Below, piece after piece: positions 45,576 through 58,589 of a DNA stretch of 64,000 nt. Made by a program: the position numbers and the translations under genes. The notes under the pieces were generated by a model. It made no database searches. It saw only the letters and a program-made list of their open reading frames with translations, and was not told the DNA's origin. This stretch comes from Halichondria panicea (Eukaryota > Porifera > Demospongiae > Suberitida > Halichondriidae): NCBI RefSeq assembly GCF_963675165.1, contig NC_087381.1:2666001-2730000 (forward strand). The letters run 5' to 3'. Each line of letters starts with the position of its first letter. Position 1 is the first letter of the stretch.

Positions 45576-46036
45576 GTGGGGCTGCCGTTCCTGAGAGGTT
45601 GCTTTACATTGGAGTCATTGTAGTTCAATCCGGACCTGAGCTCTTGGCCGTTATATAACGTGTGGTTGCTCTTTGGAGGGGTTCCACTGTGTACATGTAT
45701 GTATGTCGATCGTCCAGATTTTGGGTGATTGGGTGCGTGCGCCAACAATGGATACCATGCAGGCGTTCTTTTATAAGAGGTCTGCTAGCATGGATTCGAG
45801 GCTATATATATGGCTCTCTCACTTTCTTATTTACACGCTTGTTAGTGCTTCCCCAGGCCAATAGGATACTGTAGTATAATTGTACTGTAAACCAAAACTT
45901 ATTAACTTATTAACTTATTGTAATGTCATAAGAATTCTATTATTTACAAGTGTCTAGATCTAATTACAGCTGCAAATAACTAATGTATACTCAACTGTTT
46001 ATATTATTATCTAAACTATAATACACAGCACACTAT

Positions 46037-46090
46037 AATTATAGGATAGGTCAAGTCCGTAAAGCAGTTTACAAGTATTCCTTGTAAGTG
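46037..46090 (-). pseudogene. Very short metalloprotease 3'-end fragment
   Basis: GGATAGGTCAAGTCCGTAAA and AAGTATTCCTTGTAAGT equal the 3' flank of the two genes. The match stops at 46090. Confidence 0.7.
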
Positions 46091-46215
46091 TACGCCCATT
46101 TCTTTCTTTGCTGCCTCACTAGCACTATGTCTTTCTTATGATTTATGGATGAACAGTGACAACAGCAAGAAAAGTAAGGCCTGGGAACAAGGCTAATAAT
46201 TACATAGCCTCTACA

Positions 46216-46354
46216 CAGGCTCTCCTTTTTCGTTCTTTATCACAATCGTTCAATAAGATAAAATATTAATCGTTCAATGAGATAAAATACGCTATTAATT
46301 GGAGGAATAAAGAAAGAAATAGACGTAGAGTTAGGAAAAAAAGGAGAGAGCCTG
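46216..46354. repeat. Small inverted-repeat element
   Basis: CAGGCTCTCCTTTTT at the left pairs with AAAAAGGAGAGAGCCTG at the right, 139 bp overall. The flanking bases give no clear duplication. Confidence 0.6.
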
Positions 46355-46429
46355 TATCGGGAAGTCGCGTGAGGGTAGTAAAAGGTATCTCTCTCTACAC
46401 ACACTATATTGTGTTAAGTCCACACAGAT

Positions 46430-46800
46430 ACCGTATTACGTATATATACCTTGCCACAGCCATGCCAGCATACTTATCTTTTGGACTCCTTGTGACACCA
46501 TCCTGTCGAGCTCATCCTTCACTATCTTTGGGGAATTGATACTCAATCTCCTTGGTATTGTGAGAATGTAAGGTTTTGCTCTGTCTTGCATGTATATTCG
46601 CCTTGCACTTTGCCTAAGCCTTTGAAGAGCTCCATTTGACTCACTCGCACTTCTTTGTTAGCCCCAGCGCTTGTATTGCTGGCTGTCCTATAGGAATGGC
46701 TTGTGTGAGCGCTTTACTGCTACTGTTGGCCAAACTTAGATACCAATTTCGAATTTCCGAGTCTATTCCGCTCACCACTTTCAGAACCCCCTTGGCAGAT
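46430..46800 (-). pseudogene. Gypsy pol fragment (end of protease, start of RT)
   Basis: Minus-strand reading gives IGQPAIQALGLTKKCE, then a stop, then YILTIPRRLSINSPKIVKDE followed by LDRMVSQGVQKI. These match the linker between protease and RT and the first RT motif of Gypsy elements. Frames are broken. It is unrelated in detail to the element at 29740-34131. Confidence 0.75.
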
Positions 46801-47156
46801 TATCTTGCAATTAATTAGACCATGCCATAATTATGTTTTGAACATGATACATTACAAAACCATTTTGTTATGGTTTTGTATGTTTTAAACACATGAGTCC
46901 TAGGTACATACATTTCATTACAGTAACATGATGTATACTATTTCAATGAACCAAAACTTTATTAAAGTGTAGCTAATGTCAATCTCATATAATAAAAATT
47001 ATACAATTATTACAATATTATAGTGTCTATAATTATATAGCTACAAATTATTATAGTCAACTGTTTATAAATAGCTAAACTATATATACACATGCAGCAC
47101 TAGGATAGGTCAAGTCCATAAAAAGCAGTCCAGAGTATATGTTCCTTGTAAGTCTC

Positions 47157-49297
47157 TTAGCACCAACCCACGTGCTTCTTGGTGTACTCGCAAAGGTTGC
47201 CCAGATCATTGGTGTCCATAATGCAGCCACCTTGAGAAGAAGTGCAGGTCTTGCAGTTGGCATTTTTAGCAGTGCAGCTTCCCTTGCCATACCGTTGGTA
47301 GCACTGACAATTTGTGTATTCGTCAGGAGCATTAAAAACATGTCCAATTTCGTGAGCGAAAACCCTGTCAATCTGATCGGAACCCCAACCGTCATTGCTG
47401 TACTGCATGTATAGAGGTCCGCCACCAAAATATGCATATGCGAAATGGCTTTGCTTATACTTGGAGAAGAAACCAAGGAAAGCACCATTAGCACGACCAC
47501 GGTTTTTAATATATTGTGCTGCTCTGTTCCTTCCAGCTTTACCAGCTGGGAAACCAAAAGCTCTGAGTGTAGGATTAGCAAACTTGTCGTGGCAAGATGG
47601 GTAGCTAGAGCAAGAGGTTGGGTTGGAAGCAGTTATTCTTGCCTTCCCATAATACATCACAAACGACAACCTAACCCCATTTTTCCGAGCTTGGTTTGAC
47701 CAGAATTTAAGTCCTGCTAGACATTCACTTATAATCTTCTTTTTCTCCCTATTGCTTATTGCTAACCTACCAGGACCGGAAGAAATAAAAATTAGAACGG
47801 CAATCTTCCCAGTCATGGTTTGGCGGTAGGGTGCATCTACCTGAAAATCTTCGTCTGAATCTTCTCGTTTAAAGGCCATTGGAGCTGTTTTTTCTGTCCA
47901 CTTTTGAATCGTTGGTTGTGGTTTCAGCTCATCTTCTCGTGCCATCCAGTAGGCATTAGCATGGCTTAAAGTTTCTGCTGATGCTGAGCTCGAAATATGG
48001 GCTGAAGCTTGACTGAAGCTATTTTGCTTGGCTACATGAGAGGGGACATTTGCAACCAAGAGGTTGTGACCAAGTTGGAGTAGAACGTGGCCCCCAGCAG
48101 CTTCCACTTCAGCAGTTGCCTCGTCAATGTTTTCAGTGTGAAGCAACATCTCCTCCATGGTGGCAGGACTCCTGTAGAGCAGATAACATATAGTACATGT
48201 ATATAATATTAACCAATTTTGAAATCTGGCAGAAATTTACCGTTGTGAGTCTTGTTCGTGGGATGGCTTTGGTGAAATATCTCCCTCGATAACTGCTCCA
48301 TTCTGAAGTTCACTATACAAAATTACATACAACTTGTTTGCATTGTGGCATATCGTGTTGGTAATCATAATTATACCATAATGTTAGAAACGGGTACTGA
48401 TTTTAACGAATTTTAGTGAATTTATAATTAACCAATTTTGAAATCTGGCAGAAATTTACCCTTGTGAGTCTTGTTCGTGGGATGGCTTTGGTGAAATATC
48501 TCCCTCAATATCTGCTCCATTCTGAAGTTCACTATACAAAATTAGTAGTTCAACATACAACTTGTTTGCATTGTGGCATATCGTGTTGGTAATCATAATT
48601 ATACCATAATGTTACTAATTTAGAAACGGGTATTGATTTAACGAATTTTAGTGAATTTGTAATTAATGCTAAATTATATCCGCGTTAATAAAAAATGAAA
48701 ATGTATGTTTGAGAGTATAGCATATAATTATTATGCATGCTAAGCAAGCTATAGCTCTTTCATATCTGACTCCAAATTTTCTGTTCAACTTCATACTTGT
48801 ACGTACATCTTTTGACACATAAATTATTGAGCTAATAAATTTGGCTGCAATTCCGTCAAAATTAGTACCCTAAAAACAGACTGAAAACGTCAGGCTGGCT
48901 CGTTTAAGGTAATTATAATGTCAGCATAAACATACCGATCATTGATCAGCGACTCAAGTTTTTGAATGTCTCCAATTGCTTCGAGATGAGGCTCATCATC
49001 ATCAGCTTTCAGGTCTTGCAATATCTCTTCAACTTCACTGATATGAAACAAAGCAGAGGCATTCATGCATAATAATTACATGGTATCCTGTCAAGAAGTA
49101 GGTAAAGATGCATGCAGCTAATGAGACTGCTGATAATCATTGAAACATAAGAAAGGGCCGGTATAATCTCGGGGAATATATATATTATATATGTATATAA
49201 CTCACTTGAGCACTGTTTCCAGTTTAGCCTCTTTGTCAACCAGACCAGCTAGTGATGTGGAAATCATACAGCAAATCACAAGCAGCAGCAACTTCAT
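47157..49297 (-). CDS. Secreted zinc metalloprotease, copy B (four exons plus a duplicated exon 3)
   Basis: Exons 49297-49206, 49037-48936, 48312-48241 and 48171-47157 join in frame to 426 residues. The start MKLLLLVICCMISTSLAG is a signal peptide. The catalytic motif is HEIGHVFNAPDEY, followed by the Cys-rich segment and GCIMDTND (Met-turn), ending KKHVGWC. Most of exon 4 is collinear and highly similar to copy A, and splice phases are identical. A second copy of exon 3 lies at 48531-48460 with usable splice sites. Both ends of exon 3 are the same phase, so adding it would insert 24 residues in frame. Confidence 0.88.
48460..48531 (-). repeat. Duplicated exon 3 of metalloprotease B
   Basis: A block of about 220 bp containing exon 3 is tandemly duplicated (about 48207-48425 and 48426-48660). 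Both copies keep TATAG before and GGTAAAT after the exon. Changes are few, so the duplication is recent. Confidence 0.85.
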
Positions 49298-49376
49298 TTC
49301 GTTCCGTTGGCTTTTCTTGTCTTTTCTTGTTGATTTGAAATCTCCGCTGAGAATGAAGAAACCTCCAAATAGCGTG

Positions 49377-49384
49377 CTTTTATA
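49377..49384 (-). promoter_or_regulatory. TATA box of metalloprotease B
   Basis: TATAAAAG on the minus strand 80 bp upstream of the ATG at 49297, in the same position as in copy A. Confidence 0.65.
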
Positions 49385-49644
49385 GAATCAGGTACAGCAA
49401 AGGCATGCACATGCATGCAGTTGATCGAGTCAAAGCTAGCACATAACAGAGAGTAGTCTCATGAATCAACCGCCTTTCCTCGTATTGCTATTGTGGAATT
49501 CCGACCTGACCAATCAGATCAAAGATTGACACAATTAGAGGATCTACGCAGTGGGACGCATTTAGCTAGCCTAACTATTATGACCGTTAGTCAGGCAAGG
49601 AGCTGTAGTAAAGCAAGTTGCATTCTTCCTGCACTAATGCAATG

Positions 49645-49920
49645 ACAATTATCCTCCTGGAAAGGTGGCTGACAGGCTGATTGATGATACTAACACCATG
49701 AAAATTGATACCATTGTGAATGACCTTCATACTTAACAATAAGTGCTCCTCCAGGAAAGGTGGCTGACAGGCTGATTAATGATACTAATACCATGAAAAT
49801 TGATAGCATTGTGAATGACCTTCATACTTAAGTGCTCCTCCAGGAAAGGTGGTTGACAGGTTGATTCACGAGACTAATACCGTAACAATTGACACCATTA
49901 TGCAATGACTTAAGTGCCTC
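49645..49920 (+). repeat. Three tandem units of about 90-97 bp
   Basis: Each unit contains GGAAAGGTGG(C/T)TGACAGG, a GATACTAA- or GAGACTAA-type stretch and GAATGACCTTCATACTTAA. Starts are near 49655, 49750 and 49838; the third is more diverged. Confidence 0.85.
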
Positions 49921-50229
49921 AAGGCAGCCCATCATGCATGCATTCATGCACGTCATGATCTACTTGACTATAGTTCGTAAAAGATCGGGTTGTATGAGTT
50001 ATAATTGCATTCCAACGTGTACTTGCTCAGTAGGATGGTATATATACTCATGAATGTTCTACTTATACTCTATATCTATACAACGTGTTTCTATACTGTT
50101 TTACATACGGAATAGCCCTAAAAGTGATGTTTACTATCTATATGCTCACAACCATTTGCACTGCATTTTGTGTAACTGATATATGTATCAAGTTTCCAGC
50201 TTCTCAAATTCCCATTGTCATAGCAAGGA

Positions 50230-51970
50230 TTTACCATCACACTCTAATTGTACAGTAGTATAAAGTGGAGGAATTCTCTAGAGGTATATACACTGTATAG
50301 TCAGAGTGCATGTATCTATTGCAGTATAAGCGGGCACGTATACCAGAGCTATAATTATGACTTGTATATACCTTGAGTCTCACGCACACGAGATCAACTT
50401 TCATACATGAGATTAATTCCCACGATACAATTCTTATACAAGATAAACTTTGTGTGAAGTCAACTCTCAAATACTATGCATCAATTAAATTTACTACCAC
50501 ACTCTAATTGTATACTAGATCTAGCTGTAGTAAATTAAAGTGAAGGAATTCATTCTAGAGATATAGTATAATTGCACTATGCACATACCAGAGCTATTGA
50601 GTCTCACGCACAAGAGATCAACTTTCATGCATGAGATTACTTCCCACGAGACAATTCTTATACAAGAGAAAGTTTGTGTGAAGTCAACTCTCAAATTTAC
50701 CATCACACTCTAATTGTAAAGTAGAGCACTTGGGGTGTGGTAAACATATAGCTCTGGTATGCATGTGCACACTTATAGTTTAAGTTTCATTTTAAGCTGT
50801 ACTGTACCAAGATTTTGGGTTGGTATATATAGTCTTTGCATGCTCCAACTAGTTGAGGGGCTCATGCTTTGCGATCTTTACCAGTTGGGTCCAACACTCT
50901 TCTCGTTGCACCTCTTTTTTTATGTGAGACACTCGATCTCCTATTTTACTATCAGCCTGCATGTGTTTCTATCAAATGAGGCGATTTTATAGCAGAGGAT
51001 CCAGAGGTACAACATCCATCCCTCAACATGCTGATTATAAGTTCATGAATGTTCTATAAGTTCTTCCAACAAAATAAAGCACGTAATTATCTAGATGTTC
51101 AGTTCTCCACATACCCCTATAGTACATGCATAGAATAGTTTAATAATTATAGAAGTGCATGGGTCACTATAATACAGTATAATAATACTTTGCTTAACCT
51201 ACTGCATGTCCTTCGCATACAGAAATTATCCTATTTCACTGCATTGTATTTGACTGTGATAAATTAAGTTTCCTGCCGCTCAAATGTAACATTAAGCAAG
51301 GCAGGTACGAAGTATTGCAAAAAGGATTAGTGGCCTTGGAACAATCGAGGTTCTCCAAGTAAAACACATTATCTATAACGTTCTACTGCAACCCACATTA
51401 ACATAACTATACCTAGAAGTGATCATCACTGTTGTGGTTTACCAGCTAGTGACAAAGAATTAATTCTAGGATAATTGAATTCCTCCAATTAATCATTCAG
51501 GTATAGTAAAGTAAGTACATCTTCCACTGGTACACTATAGCCAGACTATAGTCTAGTTATAGTTATGAGGGTTGTGGTTTGTCGCCTGTTTAGGAAATTC
51601 ATTATAATTATAGAGATATTGAGTCAGCTAGAGTATCTCTATTGCACTATAGTCACTACACTCGGTTATTGATTGCAGCCCACACACATCTAATTGGTCA
51701 TGACTATTACGTAAAAGAGATGGGTCTTAAGTTACTTGTATTTCACTGAACACTTGCTCAGTAGAATGTTAAGTGGATAGTACCAGGACTACCTTCATGC
51801 ACGCACTCCTGATGGTATACTCATGAATGTTGTGTTGGCAGGGGATGTAATGCCTCGGTTAGCTTAGATATAGGTCACACTCACAGAGGTTCAGGTAACA
51901 ACAATCGAATAATTATTCACAAAGAGATCAATCCGACACACATGCTATTTAATATTACACAATTGCAATT
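50230..51970 (+). repeat. Dispersed duplicated block, copy 2 (partner 6633-8000), with local tandem copies
   Basis: The leading part is itself repeated (50230-50475 and 50495-50715: ACACTCTAATTGTA, GAGATCAACTTTCAT, GTGTGAAGTCAACTCTCAAAT). From about 51340 it matches 7260-7900 closely. 50800-50960 is a fragment of the foldback at 8870-12270. No gene was recognised. Confidence 0.75.
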
Positions 51971-52519
51971 TACTTAAGGTCATGTAACTAAAAAGAACCA
52001 CTTGTTGAGTTCTTTCCTGTGCAATAGACCTAGACAGGCTAATCTATAAGGCTTCTAATCAAATCCGATTGCAGCTCAGAGCTGAGGCAAAGTCAGACTA
52101 CTACAAACTAGCAGAGACTATCAACAAGTTGATTCTTAGAGATAATAGCGTAATAACAACTGACATTTTTTTAGGGCAAAAACAGAACTAATCAAAGAGG
52201 CTCAAAAACATACTAGGAGCAGAGCCCCTAGGTGGAGTTTCAGTACAAAGATGAGGCCAAAACCACAATTCAAAGTGTGAAAAGACTATAATTATGATGC
52301 ATACAACATAACACAAGATGAGTGGGTGAGAGTGGATGAGTGTAAATTGTGATTCATCAAACATAAACACCACTTGGGGTCTGTTATCATAGCAACTGGG
52401 TGGGGCACGGTTTAACTACCATAAACTCCCGCATTCCTCATAAACTCCCTTGCCTTGAGGGCGCACTGATTTTATACTAGATCTACACTAGCTTGTTGCA
52501 AGGGCAGTATACAGATGGG

Positions 52520-54110
52520 TGCATGGGGCTCGCTAAACACCAGGAAGGCGGCTTACTTATACACTTCTGCTTCTGATAGGTCCACCACTCAGCAGAAAAT
52601 GTATCCATAATGATATGTCATTTTCTATCATTCACATCACCTGCCCAATCAACATATCCGTGTAAACAACAATAGTACTTGATCCTCTTTTGAGTAGAGT
52701 ATATACCATCATGACTCAAAGTCTCTTTGGATAGGCACTGGGTGCAGTTTGTCTCTACCGGATTATAAGCGCATGCATGTTTGGGGTCAATAGCAAAGCA
52801 GGCAACCCTAACTGGATCTATATCATACTATTATGTTACAGTTCATTTTACAGTTCATTCACATCATTGAAATTCATATTATATTGACCAGGAACTTGGA
52901 ATAAAAGGACCTCATCCACGTGTCACATTCTCTCGATCTCAGCATGATCAGACAAGGTAACAGCTGCCCAGAGAGTCCTTCCAGATGGATATCACCAGCT
53001 ATATAGCTATCCTGCACTGTACAAGCTAACTAGCTCATAGATAAAACAAAATTAGATGCTAAAATTTCACTAATAACCATCGCATAATTGCCAAATCGGA
53101 AAAGCGCTTCAACTCAAGTATAAAAAGCCTGCAAGTTGAGCATGTGCTAATAAAGATACGCTTATAGTCAAGTAAGCGCTAATAATCCGGTATGTGTTAT
53201 TAAATAGAAGTCCAACAAACAGTAACGTAGTTGGCTTTGATGAAAGCGCCAACAGCATAAGATTCATCAGGTCACTAGTACTTACAAACAGGTACATCAA
53301 GCACATGCATGCAGAGTCTAGTCTATGCATTTATCCTCGTCTGAGGCTAGTGTGAGTTTGGAGCAAGCATTCATTACTGGTTTCGCAGTCTTGCATTCCA
53401 AACTTTGTCAACAGATTTTTCGTATGCAGGGGTTGTCCAATCCAGATTGAGCCACCCTCGTGCCGCTCGACTATGATTCCGAGGAAATAACTCAAGTTGC
53501 CGAGGTCCTTCATGTTGAACTTCCTTGATAGTGCGGTCTTGACTTCAGACAGGGCAGGGCACTGTTTGTTATGCCGGCCAGGATAATGTCATCCACATAA
53601 GGTACAGCTTATCGTCTCTTGTACCCAAATAGATCGATGCACGGGTCGTTTTTCGATTGACTGAACTCCATTTCACTCAGTTGTGAGTCGAGTGCTACAT
53701 TCTAGTACCGAGGTGATTTTTTGAGTCCGTAGATGCTTTTCTTCAATTTACACACTATTATAGGTTTTCCTTCGCCTCACTCAAAACTTATGGGTTTCCT
53801 CATGTAAATCTCCTCCTTGAGAGAGCCCTTTAGGATCGAATGCCGTGGTCACATCCACTTGTTGTAACATGAGATTTTGTTGCACAGATAGTAGCATGCA
53901 GAGACTCTATATAGTCTCACCACAGGGCAAAAGGTTTTGTCATAAATTCCATGCCATATACGTTTTGTGTGAATCCTTGAGCCACTAATCTCGCTTTATA
54001 GTGCTCAACTGTGCCGTCAGCCCAAGTCTTCTTCGTGAAGACCCATTTACTTCCAACTGTATTCCAACTAGGTGGTAGTTTCATCAAGTCTCACACATCT
54101 TCATTTTCCA
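52520..54110 (-). pseudogene. Copia-type pol remnant (RT and RNase H)
   Basis: In order on the minus strand: [20 protein letters not shown] near 54000-54055 (start of Copia RT), KEEIYM near 53800, MKDLGNLSYFLGI at 53513, CLMYLFVSTSDLMNL near 53265, and GYVDWAGDVND near 52640 (RNase H). Stops and frame changes separate every block. It is a single decayed copy, not necessarily the parent of the 8148 or 60380 remnants. Confidence 0.85.
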
Positions 54111-54324
54111 TTGCTGCTTTCCATTTTCTTGTTACTATACTGCATGGCTTCATTGAATGTGGTTGGGTCTATTAATGGCATACTGGTATGTCAGGCTGTC
54201 TTCTCATTCTGCATGGTAGAGACCTAGCTTCTAATTGACTGATTGATTTTCAGGTTGCTCGTCTTTGGATTGTACGTTATCGCTGCTCGTTTCATCAATT
54301 GTGTCACTTGGGATTGATAATCAC

Positions 54325-54450
54325 TGAGTTTGTAATCATCGGTGATTACACCCATTACTGTGATTACGGTGATTACATACATTACAGTGATTGATTACAA
54401 ATCATTATACGGCGATTACATGCATTACTGTGATTACACTCATTAGAATG
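54325..54450 (+). repeat. Short GTGATTACA minisatellite
   Basis: GTGATTACA and CATTACTGTGATTAC variants repeat about eight times with irregular spacing. Confidence 0.75.
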
Positions 54451-55136
54451 CATTCCATGAAAAAGTCATAGTGCTGAGATAATATCTATTGACTGCATGT
54501 TGCACAGAATATCTAGTTCGTGGCCTATGCTTTGACATTGTTTCTATATATTGCTCTTCTAGAAATTGCCTGTCTGCATGCATGCAGAGCATTGTCAATA
54601 AAATTATGTTCACAATCAAACCCAGCATATACTGTATAATTATATATTGATAATTATGTGCATCATCTATTAAGTATTATGTGCATGCATGGGATTAGGA
54701 CACACCCATGCATGCATTGAAGAATTAGCATCACCTCTGTGTTGAAAAGTTCTTTGGGAAATAAGGATGTTGCACTTTGGTGAAATTACACTTGACGTGA
54801 AGAATTTTTTATAATTATAGTTATAGCACATTTAATTCGTACTGATACTATAGCTACGTATTAAGAAAGAGAAAGTTTGAGGTTTAAACAACACTACAGG
54901 GTTTCCTAAATTAAACCTTATAGGCGTTTCAATATATACTGACTATTGTTGATGCAGCACTGGCTGAATACACTTGGTGAATTCCTTGCAATGCAACCTC
55001 ATTTTATATGTAGCATACGGTACTTTTAGTTTCATTTAGAAATACGTATATAGCTACTTGCGTCAATACATATAATTATAGTGGATTCAGTGAAATTAAT
55101 TGTCATGGATGTATGGTCTATATAATAATTATAGCC
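54451..55136. other. Intergenic stretch upstream of the transporter
   Basis: AT-rich, no ORF of note. The last 50 bp include TATATAATAATTATAG just before the ATG at 55137, which is uninformative as a promoter in this base composition. Confidence 0.4.
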
Positions 55137-56642
55137 ATGCAGTGCAAGTACAGAGTGAGGTGGTTCTATTCCAAAGGAGCTCTACTTGTTCTGTTCTGGA
55201 TTCTAATTATCACCTTTGTCATCGTACCAATGTTCAAAGTGTTGCCTCCTATACAATTTTCAACAAACGATTTTTACTCTTGGATATATGGTTTTTTAGT
55301 TCTACTATCAATGTTAGCTGTGCCACTGGCAGGATGGTTGGCGGACGCAAAGTTTGGAAACTATAGAGTAGTAAAATTTGGTGTATGGCTTTTATTCCTG
55401 AGTACTGTTCTTAATTGCTTCTATCACTTAATTGCACCGTTTGTAGGTAATGTTTTGGTTCTGTGTTTGTGATTATACGTTTTGTACATTGCAGGATGTA
55501 TTTTCTGTCTTTACTATTGTTTCAACTGGGTGTGGATCAGATGCCCGATGCTTCAAGCTCCAACATTAGCAGTTTCATCACTTGGTTTGTTTGTAGTGGT
55601 ACATTCGGAACACATTTAGGCATTGTTTTATACACTTTGAAAGTAGAATGTTTGGATGTTTCGCTGCATTCCAACTATCAACAAGTTTTGAGCTTGTTTC
55701 TTGTTCTGTGCTTAAGCCGTGTTCTTATTTCGGATTTTTGTCTCTCTCGAAAGTGGCTAATAATTGAACCAAAGTCACCAAACTCTCTCAAAACCATCTA
55801 CCAAGTTCTCAAGTTTGCAGCCAAGCACAAAGCTCCCCTCAATCTCAGTGCTCTCACATACTGGGAGGAAGACGTACCTTCAAGAATGGATCTGGGAAAG
55901 TCGAGATACGGCGGACCATTCACTACAGAGCAAGTTGAAGATGTGAAGACATTGTTTCGTATTCTCTTAGTAAGTTTTCCATTAGCAGTTTTTGCTTTGT
56001 CATTTTTCTTGCGTTCTTACTTCGATGTATTGATACCCAATGGTCTGAACTTATGTAGTGCGCAAATAATTAGATTATTTTCATACGGAGAAAATTTGTG
56101 TTCCATACTTTGGACTTTATTGCACGAGTTTCTAATCTTTCCACTGCTTAGAGATAGACTTCCAAGTATTCTAAAGAAGATAGGAATTGCTTCATTTCTT
56201 TCTGTTGTAGTGAGTTTGATTCTGAAGCTTATTAATTAATACTTTGAAGGAGGTTTGATAGCAATTGATTGGACTATTCATATACCAATACAGGGATTGG
56301 TTGTACAAAATAATGTTCGCCACTTCAGCATTTGAATTTTGTTGTTCCCAATCACCATACAGTATGAGAGGTCTGCTTTCAGTATATATAGCTGTCTTAG
56401 GTGTTCTGTCAGCCATGTTCGGTTATGGTACAAGCGGTATATTGAAGAAATATACTTGTGAGGCAAGTTGGTGTTTTCCTGTTTCTTGGTGTGTGAAAGT
56501 AACTCTATGCATTATAGGGCTAATCTTTTACTGTGTTGTGGCTCGGCGATACAAGAGAAGAGTGAGGGGAGATGGTTATTTTGCACAGACAATTATGGAA
56601 GAAGTTTACGATCGTTATCTCACTCCAAGAGACAGCAAGTGA
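55137..56642 (+). CDS. POT/PTR2-family (SLC15-like) proton-coupled transporter, possibly truncated
   Basis: Three coding parts. 55137-55446 starts MQCKYRVRWFYSKGALL with hydrophobic segments and AGWLADAKFG. 55495-56209 has QLGVDQMPDASSSNISSFI and then RYGGPFTTEQVEDVKTLF. 56262-56642 has FATSAFEFCCSQSPYSMRG and ends in a basic tail. QMPDASS and CSQSPYSM-type motifs are hallmarks of peptide/nitrate transporter relatives. The second intron (56210-56261, 52 nt, GTGAGT...TAG) joins in frame and removes an in-frame TAA. The first is unclear: the natural 48 nt intron (55447-55494) leaves a frame break. About 467 residues, short for 12 spans. Confidence 0.75.
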
Positions 56643-56644
56643 AT

Positions 56645-57715
56645 GAATTTGTCACATGATTATATGAATGCTTGATTAGTTATACGACATTATAGTTCTT
56701 GAGTGTATTTTAGGTATACTTTAGTGTGGTATAAATTTATGTGTGTTTTAACAGGTGCATGTTTACGGGGAAGGTATTGTTTAATTTTTAGGGCCGGTAT
56801 ATAGAGTCATTGGTAGTCTGGCCACTCCCCCCCCCCCAATTCATATTGGAAAAAGAGACTGCAATTCGAAAAACTAAGTGATTGGTGTGTCTGTCGGTTT
56901 GTGTGTGTGTGTGTGTGTTTGCATGGGAGGACAAAAGAAAGAGCTGTTTGAGTGAACTATAGAACATTTTATGGACTGCTTTAACTGCTGATAAAAACAG
57001 AATAATACCCTGCCTATTATACTTGAAAATTGTAGGCGATCCTCGAAAGGCGACAAAAACAGTATTTTCTCCCTTTACTATGCATGTGTGCTAGAGTACG
57101 GCATCGATAATCACACTCATTCTAAGCAGTGATCAAATTTGCACAATTAATGAAAGCACTGCAAGTTACTCGATCTCAACCAGATCCTATACCCTCCTTC
57201 GACAAAACAAAAGCATCTAGGAAGATATAAATTCAACCATAAGACACTTAGTAACCTCACCTGTCACCTCATCATTAAGTATACATAATTATATACATGT
57301 TTATTTTTGCTTGTGTGTATACACTGTAGTTTTGCAACCACTTACTTTAAACATTATATAATATAATTTATTGACATCCCTTAGAGTACAGTATTACACT
57401 TATGATTAGTGTCAAGACTCACAAAGGGTGTTTAGTAAGATAATAAATACATTGTTGTCGTGTTTATAATTATGTATATAACTAAAATAGATCTAGTTTT
57501 TTTTACTGATATGGATGCCATCATGAAGCCCTTATCCTTTAACTACACTGTCCACAGTATGAGCTTAGACATGCTTAGGGCTCCAGCTTGAGATACTCTC
57601 ATAATTATACCATGTAGCTTAGATTTAAGCCGCAATGGAGGGCCTGTAATCGAGGCTACAATCCGTAAGTAGGAGTGTGACATATGACGTAATGCGTTTC
57701 CAATCTCTTTCCTTT
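56645..57715. other. Intergenic stretch
   Basis: Holds a C13 run near 56827, a (GT)n run near 56899-56918, and a solo AATCGAGGCTA terminus near 57655. No gene was recognised. Confidence 0.45.
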
Positions 57716-57719
57716 ACTA

Positions 57720-58535
57720 TCTATGACTATACCAACCCACAATCTTGTTTTCAAACTTTTTGTTACTTCAATGCACATGCTCTTCCAACCCTACTCTTCC
57801 CCATTTTTTCAAAAATGTTTTTTGCACTTGTTTGCAAACTTTTTTCAATGCATGCATGCATAGAGTGGTCCTGGGAGGCCACGTAACTAATCACGTTTTG
57901 TTAATGGGCGGTTTTTTTTAGGGTTACCCATCTTGTGCACTCCCTTTTTGGTTTGAACAGCTTATCCAACATGCAACCATAGATACCGTATAGTGAGAAA
58001 TTTTCGAGGCACTTATATTTCGTGGATTGGCCTCTAAAAGCATTTCGTTGCAAATGTTCGCGGAATGACTGCTTACCGGAAGCCACGCCTTTGCACGTTA
58101 TAGCAGGTAATTCTAATTAAAGAACAATTTTCATGGACTTAAATTTTCGTGTATGATTGCTAACCCACGAAATCCGTGAAAATTAAGCCCCTCGAAAAGT
58201 TCGCACTATATGGTAGTCTACTTCTCACCATTATTTTTTTCACAAATACACTACACTTGTTTCTTATAGGTACCAGCACATAGATTCTATGGTGCTACCT
58301 AGATCAAATATCTTCAGTATAGGTGGCATTACCATAGTACTATGATAAAAAAGAAAGCTGCTACAGCTAGATTTAGCTATATATAGCTAGCTGTAGGCTG
58401 ATCGAATTTTTATTTGCACTGTTGCAGTGTCTGTCATGATAATTATCATAAAGTTCTTGGTCTTTAGCAATAATCATAAGCCTTATGATTATTGCATGCA
58501 TGCATCTCTACAAGACCAAGAACTTTAAATTTATG
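57720..58535. mobile_element. Copy of the 8870-12270 foldback arm, with a MITE insertion
   Basis: From GACTATACCAACCCACAATC onward it follows the left arm at 9130-9870. It ends in the palindromic turn ATTATTGCATGCATGC...CAAGACCAAGAACTTTA near 58495-58530, where the arm starts to fold back. The MITE at 57984-58215 interrupts it. Confidence 0.75.
57984..58215. mobile_element. TACCGTATAG MITE
   Basis: Starts TACCGTATAGTGAGAAATTT and ends AAGTTCGCACTATATGGTA. It sits inside the foldback arm, and the uninterrupted sequence survives at about 11755-11790. Confidence 0.85.
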
Positions 58536-58589
58536 ATAAGGGGCAGAATAAAAGCTGCTCAGATAAGAGCTTGTGTCAACTTGCATGCG

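Noticed and set aside
56210..56261. Premature stop in the POT transporter at 56237
   Set aside because: A 52 nt GTGAGT...TAG intron removes the stop and joins the flanking frames in phase.
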